NCBI GenBank assembly: GCA_024114885.1
Contig: CP099432.1
Location: forward strand, 186,001 to 250,000
From: Septoria linicola
Lineage: Eukaryota; Ascomycota; Dothideomycetes; Mycosphaerellales; Mycosphaerellaceae
Length of the DNA: 64,000 nucleotides
Direction of reading: 5' to 3'
The notes beneath the pieces were generated by a model, which searched no databases, was not told where the DNA came from, and was given only the letters and a program-made list of their open reading frames with translations. This document shows positions 44,467 to 55,211 of this stretch, in pieces (the stretch's first letter is position 1; each line of letters begins with the position of its first letter). Both the position numbers and the translations under genes were made by a program.

Positions 44467-47400
44467 ATGCACACTAACTGCTCAGCGCGTCTCGGTCTTT
44501 TGATTACACAATGGCCAAGTAGAAACTGATAGTCGCCAAGAGCCTAGTCCGAGGCGAGAAACTTCTACATCGCCTAGCACTGTGCATGGCCTACTGCACA
44601 TGTGGCATCTGTGCGTCCCGACCATGCGTGGCGATCATCACCATGGCATGAACAATCTGACCCGACGCTGTGGATGAACTATACGTGCATAAGCTACGGA
44701 CGAATGCACTAGATCGATCTGCAAGCGGATGGTTCGTGCCCAGATGTCCCAAATCTCCTCGAGGCTGCCATCATCATACTTGGTCTCAGGTCCATACGCT
44801 TTCAACCGGGCCTTGCCTATTTGCACGACTGTCATGCTCAAACACTGGCGATTGGTGGACATGAACTGCTCAGCAGCTGTTGATACAGAGAATTACACCG
44901 AGGCAAGGTGATCCATATCTGTTCGATCCCCCTGCTCACTCCCCTTCCTACGCTTTGCTTCCAAGTTTCTCCTACTCAAGACCACTGGCTGCATCTACTG
45001 ATGAGTCGGCTCCGTCGGGTTCTTTATCCTCCCTTGCAGGTTCTTGGCTCAGAAGCGCGCCTGAGTTCAAGTCCGTAAGGGTAGTACGAGAGCATGATGA
45101 GTCGAGTCAATCTGTTGATTGAGGGCAGTGCTGAACAACTTCTCTTCGCAGCGTTGATGACGCCCAACTGGTGAGGCCCATGTGGTTTCTACGAATGGAG
45201 AGTGCTTTGTGCTGACTCGAAGGCGCAGTCGTACCACGCCCCGACTTGACCACCGACACGACTCGTCGGCGAGATGTCAAGCATGTCTACCAAAAGCGCT
45301 CTATCTGACAGCAAGAGCGCATTTCGAGACTGTTGTTTTGCAGAGTACATCCTTGAATAAACATGGTAAACCTATACCATCATCAGCAAAGATTCGAGCA
45401 ATCGCAACACCTCCGATGCCTGCTCAGCTTACAACGCCAAACATGAACAATAGCAGTGCAAGTACAACCTTCCAAACCTGTCACTGCTTCTAGTGGATCA
45501 CGAATCGCAAGTCACAAGCACAACACTGGAGGCGCACCACTGGCAGTACTCGGACATGCCTTGGGCACGAATGCGACTACTGTGATGCTCCGCTTTAGCA
45601 TATCCGACATAGTGTGCTCTTACTTCTGCACTGCAACCTTGTCTTTACGGGAGCGACGAACACCCTTCCGAATCAACGAGTACCATTTGAAGTTGGTCAG
45701 CAACCTTTACCCGAGCGGCACGAGTCAGAACATGGAAGCATGCTGCCACCAGGCCGTAGCCCGAACCCTGCCTCCAGCCTTCTCCCTTTCCCACAACCAG
45801 TGGATCGAACGTGTGGATTCAAAAGCAACCATCTGGACGAGCCAGCTCACCTTCACTTCAATCCCAGCCACCTTGACAGCATCGTCACTTCAAGACTTCA
45901 TCGTCTCGTACTTCAGCCACTGCATCTATAACGATATCCGCGGGGGCGTGAGTCCGCGTGCAAAGCACCTCGCCCGCTCTTCTTCCTCCCCTTTCGCGAG
46001 GCCTGATCGCCCTCTCGATCGTGAAGGAGTTGTGGCCAGCTGAGCGCGCTTGCACGTTGACTTGCTTTCTTGCTGATGTTGTCGTTGGCATGCAGTCGTG
46101 ATTATCACGGCCGAGATGGTGGAAGTTCTGGGGAAGTCAGTGATGGAAGGGCGGTGCTGGTGAGCACAGCAGCAGGAACAACCCCCTTGCGGCGAGAAGA
46201 TACATCCAGTTCCTGCTTCAGGCAATGCTTTTTAGGCTTGTCTCATCGAAGGAAAGGACAGTCACACATGAAAAGCGCCCGATCGCGATGTAGCAAGTCG
46301 AAGGGACAACGCCGTAACCCGCCTTGCCTGGGAGGCAATGATCCTCGTCTCTCACCGCTCGACACAATTTGTCTTGCAAGCCGGCAGCCTCTTCTGTGTC
46401 CAATTTTGCCCATTTGATGGCTTGCCAATCTGTTCCTTTGGCGGACTTATGGCCTTCGCAAGGCTGCCGCGTACCAAGGGCAGCCGAGGTCTCGGGAGAG
46501 GCGACGAAGAATGGCTCAATGGGAGCATGCGAGCTGTCAGCTGGCCAGACACTGTGAGAAAGACAGAAAGTCGAGACCAGACGTCTGAATTGAAGTTGTC
46601 GTGACGGGAGATTTGGGAAAAGGCTCGGCTTGGATGTGATGCTAGTCAGGATACAGCATCATTCAGGAGAGAAGGACGAAGGTCGATACCAGTTGCTCGA
46701 CAACAAGGTCAAATCCTATTGGCTATGCCGCGACTGGCTGGCTGGCCATCAGTCATTCAACCACAGGCATCCTTTCTACCAACTGCCACCGTGCGCGAGA
46801 CTGCTGCCATGGGTGATTTGCAGACGGATCACGCAAGTCCTTGCTTTTGTTCGCAAGAGGGTGTGGAGAACGTCTTCTCATGGCCGCGTATTACTTTTGC
46901 ACTGCTATGAGAACAGTCGAGGGCCCTCCATGGGAGCGAACGAAGGAAATGTCAGAGGGGAGGTTGGCATCTTCCGTTTCATTCGACGGCGAGCCCGAAA
47001 GATTCAACAAGAGTGGTAGTACCGACAAGAAGTGCTGGCTTGATCACCCACATTCTGCTTGTCGTCGTTGCCGCTGTCGTTGCAATTGGGCTTGTTCTCG
47101 TTGATAAGGCTGATCACTTCTCCCTCTCCTTCGTCCTTCTCCCTTTCAGGCATGGAGGCGGAGAAGCCAATGACATGGGTGGGTGAAGCAGCTTGATAGC
47201 GGGCAAGCATCTCAGCAAGTATGCAAGCGGGCGAAGCTTGATGGCAAGGATGTACAAATTGACGACATTTGGCCGGGTCACTCAGCTCCCACATCGGGAA
47301 GAGCTCACCAGCCTTGCGATCTAGAGCCCTGCACATCAGCCATCATGTCTAGGGTGTCTCAAAATGTAGTCCAACTGGGAGAATGCCACCAGATATAGGT

Positions 47401-48768
47401 CTATTCCTGGCCAATTCTGCACCCAGCACCACGGGAACCATGCCTCTTCATTGTTCACTCCTAGTCTTATCTCTATACCAGAAGTATACTCAAGCGAGAC
47501 ATGGCTGTGTTCTCAAAGAGTCGCGGCTCTCCGCATTGTGGTAGCATCCGCTTTCAAACATCGCCTCAACTGTGAAAGTCAATCGCTCGGTGTGCTTAAA
47601 GTTGAGATAAACTGCGGAATCTGAACTCTTTCTACGGGCACCGTCAAGCCAAAGCCTCCAAGTATTAGCCTTCGCCAGAGGTATTGCGCCCTTCAACACG
47701 ATGCGGATATATGACTTGCCCCCCGCAAGGGGCGGGAGCGGTTCGTCCTACACACATACTGAATAGTAGTCGCCAAATGCTGATGTCGATCCTGTCCCGC
47801 TCTCGGCTTCTGAATTACGCCCATGGAAGTGAAGTCATAGCTCAATTGAGTGAGCACGCCACGCATGCTGAATCTACTGGCCCGGCATAACATCTACCAC
47901 GTAGAACGCTCCAGACATGAAAGAAGCACTTTGCGAAGACCATCGGACCTCACCTGCGTATGATCTGAGCCGGACCTTACTCAAGCAGGTATTTTGAGGG
48001 AGATATCGTGCCTGAACTCATCGCCGTACTGAAATTCAAGATGCCGCGAAGGACCAGCCAGGTTGAGAGTGACTTGTGCTATGGGACTATCTGCTATTGC
48101 TGGGAAGAAGGGGGCCATAGCTGTTCGTGGGTGGCCTCGACTGGCTCAAAGATGCAACATCTTGGAGTTCATATCTCGTGGTCTTCCCCCGAAGTCTCAT
48201 GAGCTCACGCGGTCGTGAAATGTTCAATCTGTCTAGGTTCTTTTCGTCAACATGCGTCATGAAAGTTGCTGAAGCCTTGGTGACATGGTGAGGTAGCAAA
48301 CACACTGTCAAGCATGTCAAATTGTTGCTCGAGCATTCCACTGTGCAATAACATGCTGTACTAGGCACATCACGTTATGGCGGGTTGCGTCGAAGTCGGC
48401 GCGTATGAAGCGAAGGCAAATACACTACCATCATGACAAGCAACGACTCGTAGACAAATCTCCGTAAGGAGAATGCCGAACGCCGAACATGGTCTGGTCA
48501 GGTGCATGAAGTACGATAGCAACGACAAGAAGAGAACCGGGCTAGGGCTTTAGCAAACTAGGAGGAATCTTGAGACACAAATTCTTACGAGAACCGGCGG
48601 AGTGGTGACAGTACTGATGTTCAGAACGGAGAACTGGATAGGGAGTGGAATTGATATGAAGAGCTCTGAAAAGCTAGCTGTGAGGTAACAGACTATGTTC
48701 CGCAACAACAAGGTCTCGTTTGCCTTCATGGTGCTGGTACACCACCTCCAAGTGCAGCCTTGCACTGT

Positions 48769-49290
48769 TCAAGTATCGTTGGCAACTGCGGATGTCCTAA
48801 AGACAGTGACGTATTCCCGAATCAATGTCTCCCCGTGAATCGCGTTGATAGTGACAACCTCTTCATAGTCTGCTGGCTCTGGGGAGCGAGAACTTCGTTG
48901 GGCGACGATGGCGATGGCGACAGCGACAGCAATCGAAAGTGCTAGCAGCAGAATCGGTATGATAATGGATCTCTTGTGCTGTCTGAAAAATTGCTTCGAA
49001 GGGCTGGCTCTGTAAATGAGACGGGCAAAGTAGCTTGCGCCGTGTCCGCACCACGTCCAGATTACGTTGCAGAAGGACAGGAGAGGGGCGGTGAGTTTTT
49101 GTCTGCTCCACTGCCAGATCTTCTGCCAGGGCGAGACGTGCTTGTTGATGCGATACGATTTGCCGATGAACGATGATTGTCGTGGTTCCTGAGGCATGAC
49201 GCATGGACTCTGTGTCACAGTGCTCCGCGTGCGGCTGCCGGGCCGAATGTTAGCTATGCTGATTGCTGCAGAGTCCCGTCGAGCTGGCAT
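48769..49290 (-). CDS. Candidate small membrane protein or last exon, uncertain
   Basis: This 173-codon ATG-started frame ends with TGA. Its middle (residues about 107-130) is a strongly hydrophobic run, IIIPILLLALSIAVAVAIAI, flanked by QHKRS on one side and RSSRS on the other. This is a good single membrane span, followed by an acidic tail (PEPADYEEVV). A Trp-rich segment (residues 54-85) precedes it. An overlapping frame upstream (49,250-49,588, minus) might be an earlier exon, but I could not find a clear splice pair. No family was recognised. It could be the 3' exon of a larger membrane protein or a chance frame. Confidence 0.3.
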   Translation of the reverse strand: MPARRDSAAISIANIRPGSRTRSTVTQSPCVMPQEPRQSSFIGKSYRINKHVSPWQKIWQWSRQKLTAPLLSFCNVIWTWCGHGASYFARLIYRASPSKQFFRQHKRSIIIPILLLALSIAVAVAIAIVAQRSSRSPEPADYEEVVTINAIHGETLIREYVTVFRTSAVANDT

Positions 49291-49599
49291 AGCGCGCCGT
49301 TCTCAGAGCACGAGATTTGTAGCGTGAGTCAATGGTAGCGACGAACTTTGAGCGGCTAAAGAGGGTGGAAGGCACCGACTCAGTCGTGATGTTTGTGATT
49401 CCGAGTGTCGCTGCGAGGGTAATCGAGGTACATCTAGCAGTTTCTTGTATCAACCAGATCCTGTAGTGTACGAGCAAGCCTCTCTTCCAGTCGTGTGGTG
49501 TCACGCCAGAAAGCATTGATTCGGTGGCGACTCTTCGCGTGCGTGAGTGGTGAGCTAAGTTGTGGCCGGACTCGTCGAGATGGTGCATGACCTACCGAT

Positions 49600-52500
49600 C
49601 GGCACTTTTCGTCAGTAATCGATGAGTCGAACGGGATGCTTGTTCGAGTGGTAAGTGCATGCTCCCTAGGCTCCAATCTGAATCGAGCTGCTCAAGGGAG
49701 ACAAGCTCAATGCTGTAGACAGACATGTGCACATCGGCTGGGGGGACGTGTGACAAGTGGACCTGCGGTCAAGGTGCCCGGGAGTCAAGCTACAGAGTAC
49801 AAGCACAGCCTCAGCGTCGGCCAAATACAAACACACAGTCACAGCAGCTCTCGAAGGAGGAGATGATACGCAGACTTCCAAGCTTGCCAGACGCGCGAAA
49901 GATCCTGTTCTTATAAGGTAGCGTCCGGACTACACGAGTAGGTAGCCTTTTGCAGACGGTCGATGGAAGATACATGCCTGCTCTGCGCACATCAGGTAGG
50001 TGCCTCCGCCACCATTATACTGAGGACCTTTCCTTGCCGTTGATACCTTGACACGTCTTGAATTTCAAGACCATACAGCTCCTTCAATCGCAACGGCGGC
50101 CCTGTCAAAAAGTAGCTTGACGAGCTTGTAGCTATGGTCTTTTGGGCCGCAAAGGGCAATATGGACACCAGCCGTCAGCCCTTCCGTGGTCCTATCCTGC
50201 TCTACTCTACTCAGTGTCGTGGAGATATGACGAGTCTCGCAGCCAAGCACAGGCTTTTCAATCTCATGCTTCAGTAATCAGCGGCCCTGAACAGCCCACG
50301 CAGGCCACTCTTGCACATCACCGCACTTACTTGATACTGCCTAAAACCACGGATCAGCGACTTCAGCGGAAAAGGATTCGTCATGGAGGTGTGAAGGTAT
50401 GAGTCCTAAAGAGCACCTCTTGTGGCAAGGTCTGTGCAGCTGAATGGAAATCGCAAGCTGGTCAGAGCGAGAACTTTGGAGCTCAGAGTTGAAGTATCAC
50501 CAAGGATACTACCAATAATGATAACGCAGGGACTAGGAAGAAGGATTGGCTTTTCGAGCGATCGAGGCGCATTCGGTACCATTCATTGCAGACTGTATGG
50601 CCACCAGAGCCCTACCAGTGGTCATCACTCTCGCGTTAAACTCTCCCGTCATTCGCTAATTCGACGCGTGTATGTTACGCGCTCGAGAGATGAGAACAGG
50701 TGCTCAATGCATTCTTGCATAGCGAGAGCGATGTCTCCGCCGATGACCACGCCCATGAGCTGGGTTTGCCGCCTCCATAATGATCAAGTCAGGTGGTCTT
50801 GGTGTGACTTCACCTTTGGAGCGATCGTGAACGCCAGCTCCGGTCACCACCGATCCGTGGCGTGATTCGGAGATGTTGCCGGAAGAGGCCACGTTCTGTC
50901 TGGCGTTGGTTCGTACAGATGGAGAGCATCTACAGAGATGAAACTCGAAGTTCCTTCATTGTGCAGCCTTACATGATCACTTGCCAGTCGAAATGACGAG
51001 TTCCTGGTCGTGCATGGGTCTGCGGCCAGAATCACTCTCCTAACACCACCCTAGCGTGCTAAAACATTGCAACCTGCCGGAGTCTGTGTCTGTTAATGAT
51101 TGCTGGTCCAACGACTAAGTGAGGCATGCCAAATCCTCTCACGTAGATCGCCTCTTCCGGAACCAAATACTTGGACATCTCATGAGACCCATATGCGGTC
51201 GGTCAGGAATTCGCATTGGCTGAAGAAAGCAAAGTCTGGCAGGTGCAAAGAAGTACAATACATCCTATAGGAGATGCCTCTCACTCTTTGGATGTCTACA
51301 TCGAAACGGAACCAACATCTACGTATTGAGCGTCAGCGAGGCAGTGTACTCGCGCACAACGAAAGAGGAGTCGCCTGTAGCGGCGGAAATGAACATTGTG
51401 CCTTTCAGGGTCTAATATGTGTCTCTGTGCGCTGATCAGCGTGGTCTTCTCGTCTTCCGAGATCATTCTTTTTCGCAATCTGTCAAATTATCGACAATGC
51501 TCTCCAGGTCACGCTACTACTGGACTTGGCTTGGAACGGCGGTAGCTTCGTCGATTTACCAGAGTCTTTTCAGAAGGGCGACGATCACTGCGAATAGGAC
51601 CCTGTCCTCCAGTACCTTGTTTTACTTGGACTCTCATCCTCGCTTGGGCTGTGTTGTCTCGTTGCTGGCCGTGTGATTCTCTCCGCGACCCTCTGCCCAA
51701 CAGAGTTTGCCTATACAGTTATTCAGCACATGCATGCGCAAGACGGTACGGCCATGAATTTCCTCTCTGTCGATGATTGAATTCGGACAAAGCAGGTTCT
51801 TGAGAGACCAGACATTATATGACATTCAGCAACGACTTTTCCTAAGCCGATGCACTGTGTTCAAACAAAGCAGATCATTTCCCATCTACACCTTTGACCT
51901 TCAGGCCCCTGAACTAGCTTCCGACTTCAACTTCTCTTGTCATAGCTCCGGCCACTGCCTTGAGCGTGTTGTTATTAACCTGCAAGTTCGGTCTTGTCTT
52001 CTAGAACAGCCATGAGAAGTTCGAAAGTCCGCTTCGTGGCCCCCTCCGATAGCCCTGTCTGACCTCTACGCTGTCAAACTTACTTGAAGATATGCTCGCA
52101 GACAAGACCTGAGCTCGGTATAAGGCCGTGCCCAAGCGCAGCTACGGTCTTGTCTTTCATTGCTGCTCTAGTAGACAAAGATCACCGTTTGGCCGGCTCC
52201 TGGCTCTAGAGGCTCGGACTACTAACCTAATAGTTGTGAGACAATCAAGAGCCGGGTGACACCGAGTATGGCCCGAAATCCGATCTCATTACCAGCTATG
52301 GATCGGTCGGCGGCGTTGGGCAAAGACACTAGATCGTCTATAGTCAGAGACTGTGTCTTTGGCTCCTCCAAATGCAAGGCCTAGTCGTGAATACCTCAAT
52401 ACTATATCGTGCACTTTCATGCTGCCACGGCTTCTCGAGGCAAGGTCGTGTACTAGTCCTAAACTCCCTAGACGACACGAGCGTCAAGGATACTATCCAC

Positions 52501-55200
52501 GAGAAAGGCACTCACGGATGCCGTTTTCAGGTAGTCCATGGTACTAAGATGGTTCCCCTTTGCTTAAGATCTGGTGGTGACCACACATTACTTATAGTTC
52601 TATGCTAAGTTCCCTTGAATCTGCCTTGACAGCTAGATCGGATACGTTGTGAGGTCTTTCAAACCATTGCCTTACTAGAAGTCAAAGGCATAGTTACGAT
52701 GCCGAAAATTCTGACTCTTGATCTTCGCCGCCGTTTGCTAAGAGCGCACTGGAGCCTACAAACAGTCGCAATCTGTATCTTGCATAGCTGTCTGGGCTGC
52801 AAGAGCGAGAGAGTAGGCTGGATAGCAAGTTTTGATCTCGATAGGCATCTAAGTTGATATCATCCTGTTATGACTTCGAGAAGCAAGTCGTAGGGAAAGC
52901 CGACGGCGCCCTGATGCCGTGAGAGTAGTTCGTCGGGTTCTTTGTGCGTCCCTACAGCACGCGAAGTCGATAATACGCTACATGGGCGATATTTCTTGAC
53001 AATCTGAAGCAGCATATGAGCGGCCCCATGGAAGCCAGCGCATACAATGCTCACTATGAGCTCTAGGTTGTGCCATCAGATACATCCTTCGATCCTCATT
53101 TGTGAATTGACCTGGGAGGTTAGCCTGTTCGATATTCATCGGTAGGCTGTAGGGTGGCTCAGGTCGTAGTCTGTCCTGCTACATCATCGAGGCACCGTAG
53201 CATCGGTGTTACCATCCTGCGCGTCTAGCTCAGGAAGGTCGTAGACGGGCTTCGGTCATACGGCACTGTCGCATGTACAGTCTCGAGCTCTGAATGGTGA
53301 TATCTCCGAAGCAGAACTGAGCATGAGGTCCGGATAGGCTTGTGTCATGGAACCTGTTATCATATGGACACATGTGTTGCGCGAATCTTCAAGCTCTTGG
53401 AAGAGAGTCGTCTAGAATCTCCATCCGTGAGTCAGATTTCCGCCGAAGGTGCCTTCCTGGAGGGCTCATCATACATTTACCCGCTGGACTATAGTAAGCC
53501 TCGCGATTGAGATTGCTGCCCGGAGTGTCCGCAGATTGAAGATCGATCGGAGTAAACAGGCAAAGTCGCAGTTCTACCAAAGGCAGAGTCTCATAGCACT
53601 TCAGTACGTAGCACCTGTTGGAAGTCGATTAGAGAGCAAGACTGACGGACACATTCGGCGTTTGGTGCAAGCATGCATCTCATGTCCTGTAGAAGCTTGG
53701 CCTTTGGGATATGTTCCGCTCCGAGTATCATACTGACTTGTGGCTGGAGGGAGAAGTACACATGATGCAAGTTCGAAGTCAAGCGATCCTCTCGCATCAT
53801 TTGTTGCGCTTCGGTACACTCCCGTAGCTTTCGACCTACCCAATCCTTTGACTGCGGTGGGGTTCTTCGCTACAGATACACTTGCTGGCGGATAACATAC
53901 TGAGATTCACCGTGGAAGCAGAGGCCAAACTGATCACGTCACGACCACATAGGTAACTATTGTGACCTTTTGGTCGGCTTGCAATTTGATTGAGGCTTCT
54001 GCATCGTCTGGCTTGCATGATGCGCTGCGTTGTGAGGGTTACGAGTTCTTGATCGTGTCCCTGGATCATACGTCTGCCCAAGCTCGCATTGCTGTTTATC
54101 GTGAGTCCCGAAAATGTAATATCCCGGTGGAGCTCGGTGCAAAGCACATACGGGTCCCAAGTCCAGCCAAAGCCCAAGTGCGTCAGGTACAGCGAGCTTC
54201 GTACAAGGTGGCGTGGGTGGCGACGCGGCCTTGGGTCCTGGGTCTTGGCATTGAGAATGGGCGACATGACGCGAGCTTGATATGCATCATTGCAATGATT
54301 GTTAGATGTGCAGCCGGAGGCTTGCTTTTGTAGCCGTAAGAGATGATGGGATCCGGAAATAGAAATGTGTGGTTGCTGGGCACGCGAAAGGAGGTCATAA
54401 GGGTCGATCATACCATCAGGCCGCGTTGCCTTTCTTCTGTCGAGAATTCAGCCGTATGCCTTTGCCAAGTACAAAGGATCTAGGTCACGTCTCGATCTTA
54501 CTGAATTACCCGCCGATTGAGGAGCAGAAGTTCAACTTCAGGACTATGGCTAGATCTGCGCCGTCTGTAAGTCTGCTCTACATGCGTGCGAGGGTCTTGA
54601 AGAATGAAGAATGGAACGGGCATGGGCGGAAGTACTTCTAGGATGGAAAGGATCACAAGATATCGGCGGTCGGCGCTGAGTCTGCAATGCTTTCGAGCAG
54701 CGCTTGCGTTCAGCAGCTCGTAGATGCTACGTTACCTTGGAGCTGCGCGTTAATCTGACGCAAAATCGTGGACAGTCTCACTGATGGACATGTCCTCTGA
54801 CCCTCAGGACCCTCGCCAATTGCAATCACCTGCAGTGGTGGTGCGATCAGTCACGCACTTTGGATTCTGATGTTAATCCAGCTCGGCAGCCGACCGCTCA
54901 AGAGCTTTGGGCTTTCATCTCTCTTGCAGACGCGGCTCGCGCCAGAGCATACAGTGGCCACGAAGAGTCTGGCATCCCTACTAATCACTCGGCCACGGTC
55001 AGTTGGGAGGCAGAGACAGTAGCGTGCTGATTTGTACAAATGATATGATAAGAGTACGTCGAGTTCTTGAGTCTTGATTCGTCCCGCCAGCTGTCCAGCG
55101 CATATTACTGCCTTGATGGCTTCTTCCTCCAGTCATAAATCATGCTCATTTTCTGTTATACATGCCTCTTTGCAAGGTATTCATACGTGTTTCATGCTGC
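49600..55200. other. Balanced-composition island, middle part; no convincing gene
   Basis: Only short open frames occur on both strands, none with a recognisable domain; the longest (53,836-54,411, minus, about 190 codons) looks compositionally random. No RNA gene was identified. The gene-poor state is notable because the sequence shows no RIP damage. Confidence 0.5.
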
Positions 55201-55211
55201 TCCGATTCTGT

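Larger units (their letters stand above)
43420..48760. other. Balanced-composition island, left part; no convincing gene
   Basis: CpA and TpG are common and all dinucleotides occur, so RIP has not acted here. Open frames are short (the longest about 195 codons, from a GTG at 45,456), occur on both strands, lack recognisable domains and are not joined by obvious introns. It holds a GC-rich hairpin repeat near 44,043-44,111 and an ACGCGT cluster near 44,425. It may be intergenic DNA or long-decayed genes. Confidence 0.5.

Noticed and set aside
44880..44960. tRNA-like TTCGATCCCCC near 44,929
   Set aside because: No acceptor or anticodon stem can be formed around it.
45456..46043. 195-codon frame on +
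   Set aside because: It begins with GTG, overlaps other frames of similar length and shows no domain or composition typical of a gene.
53836..54411. 191-codon frame on -
   Set aside because: No recognisable domain, random-looking composition, and overlapping frames on both strands; probably chance.
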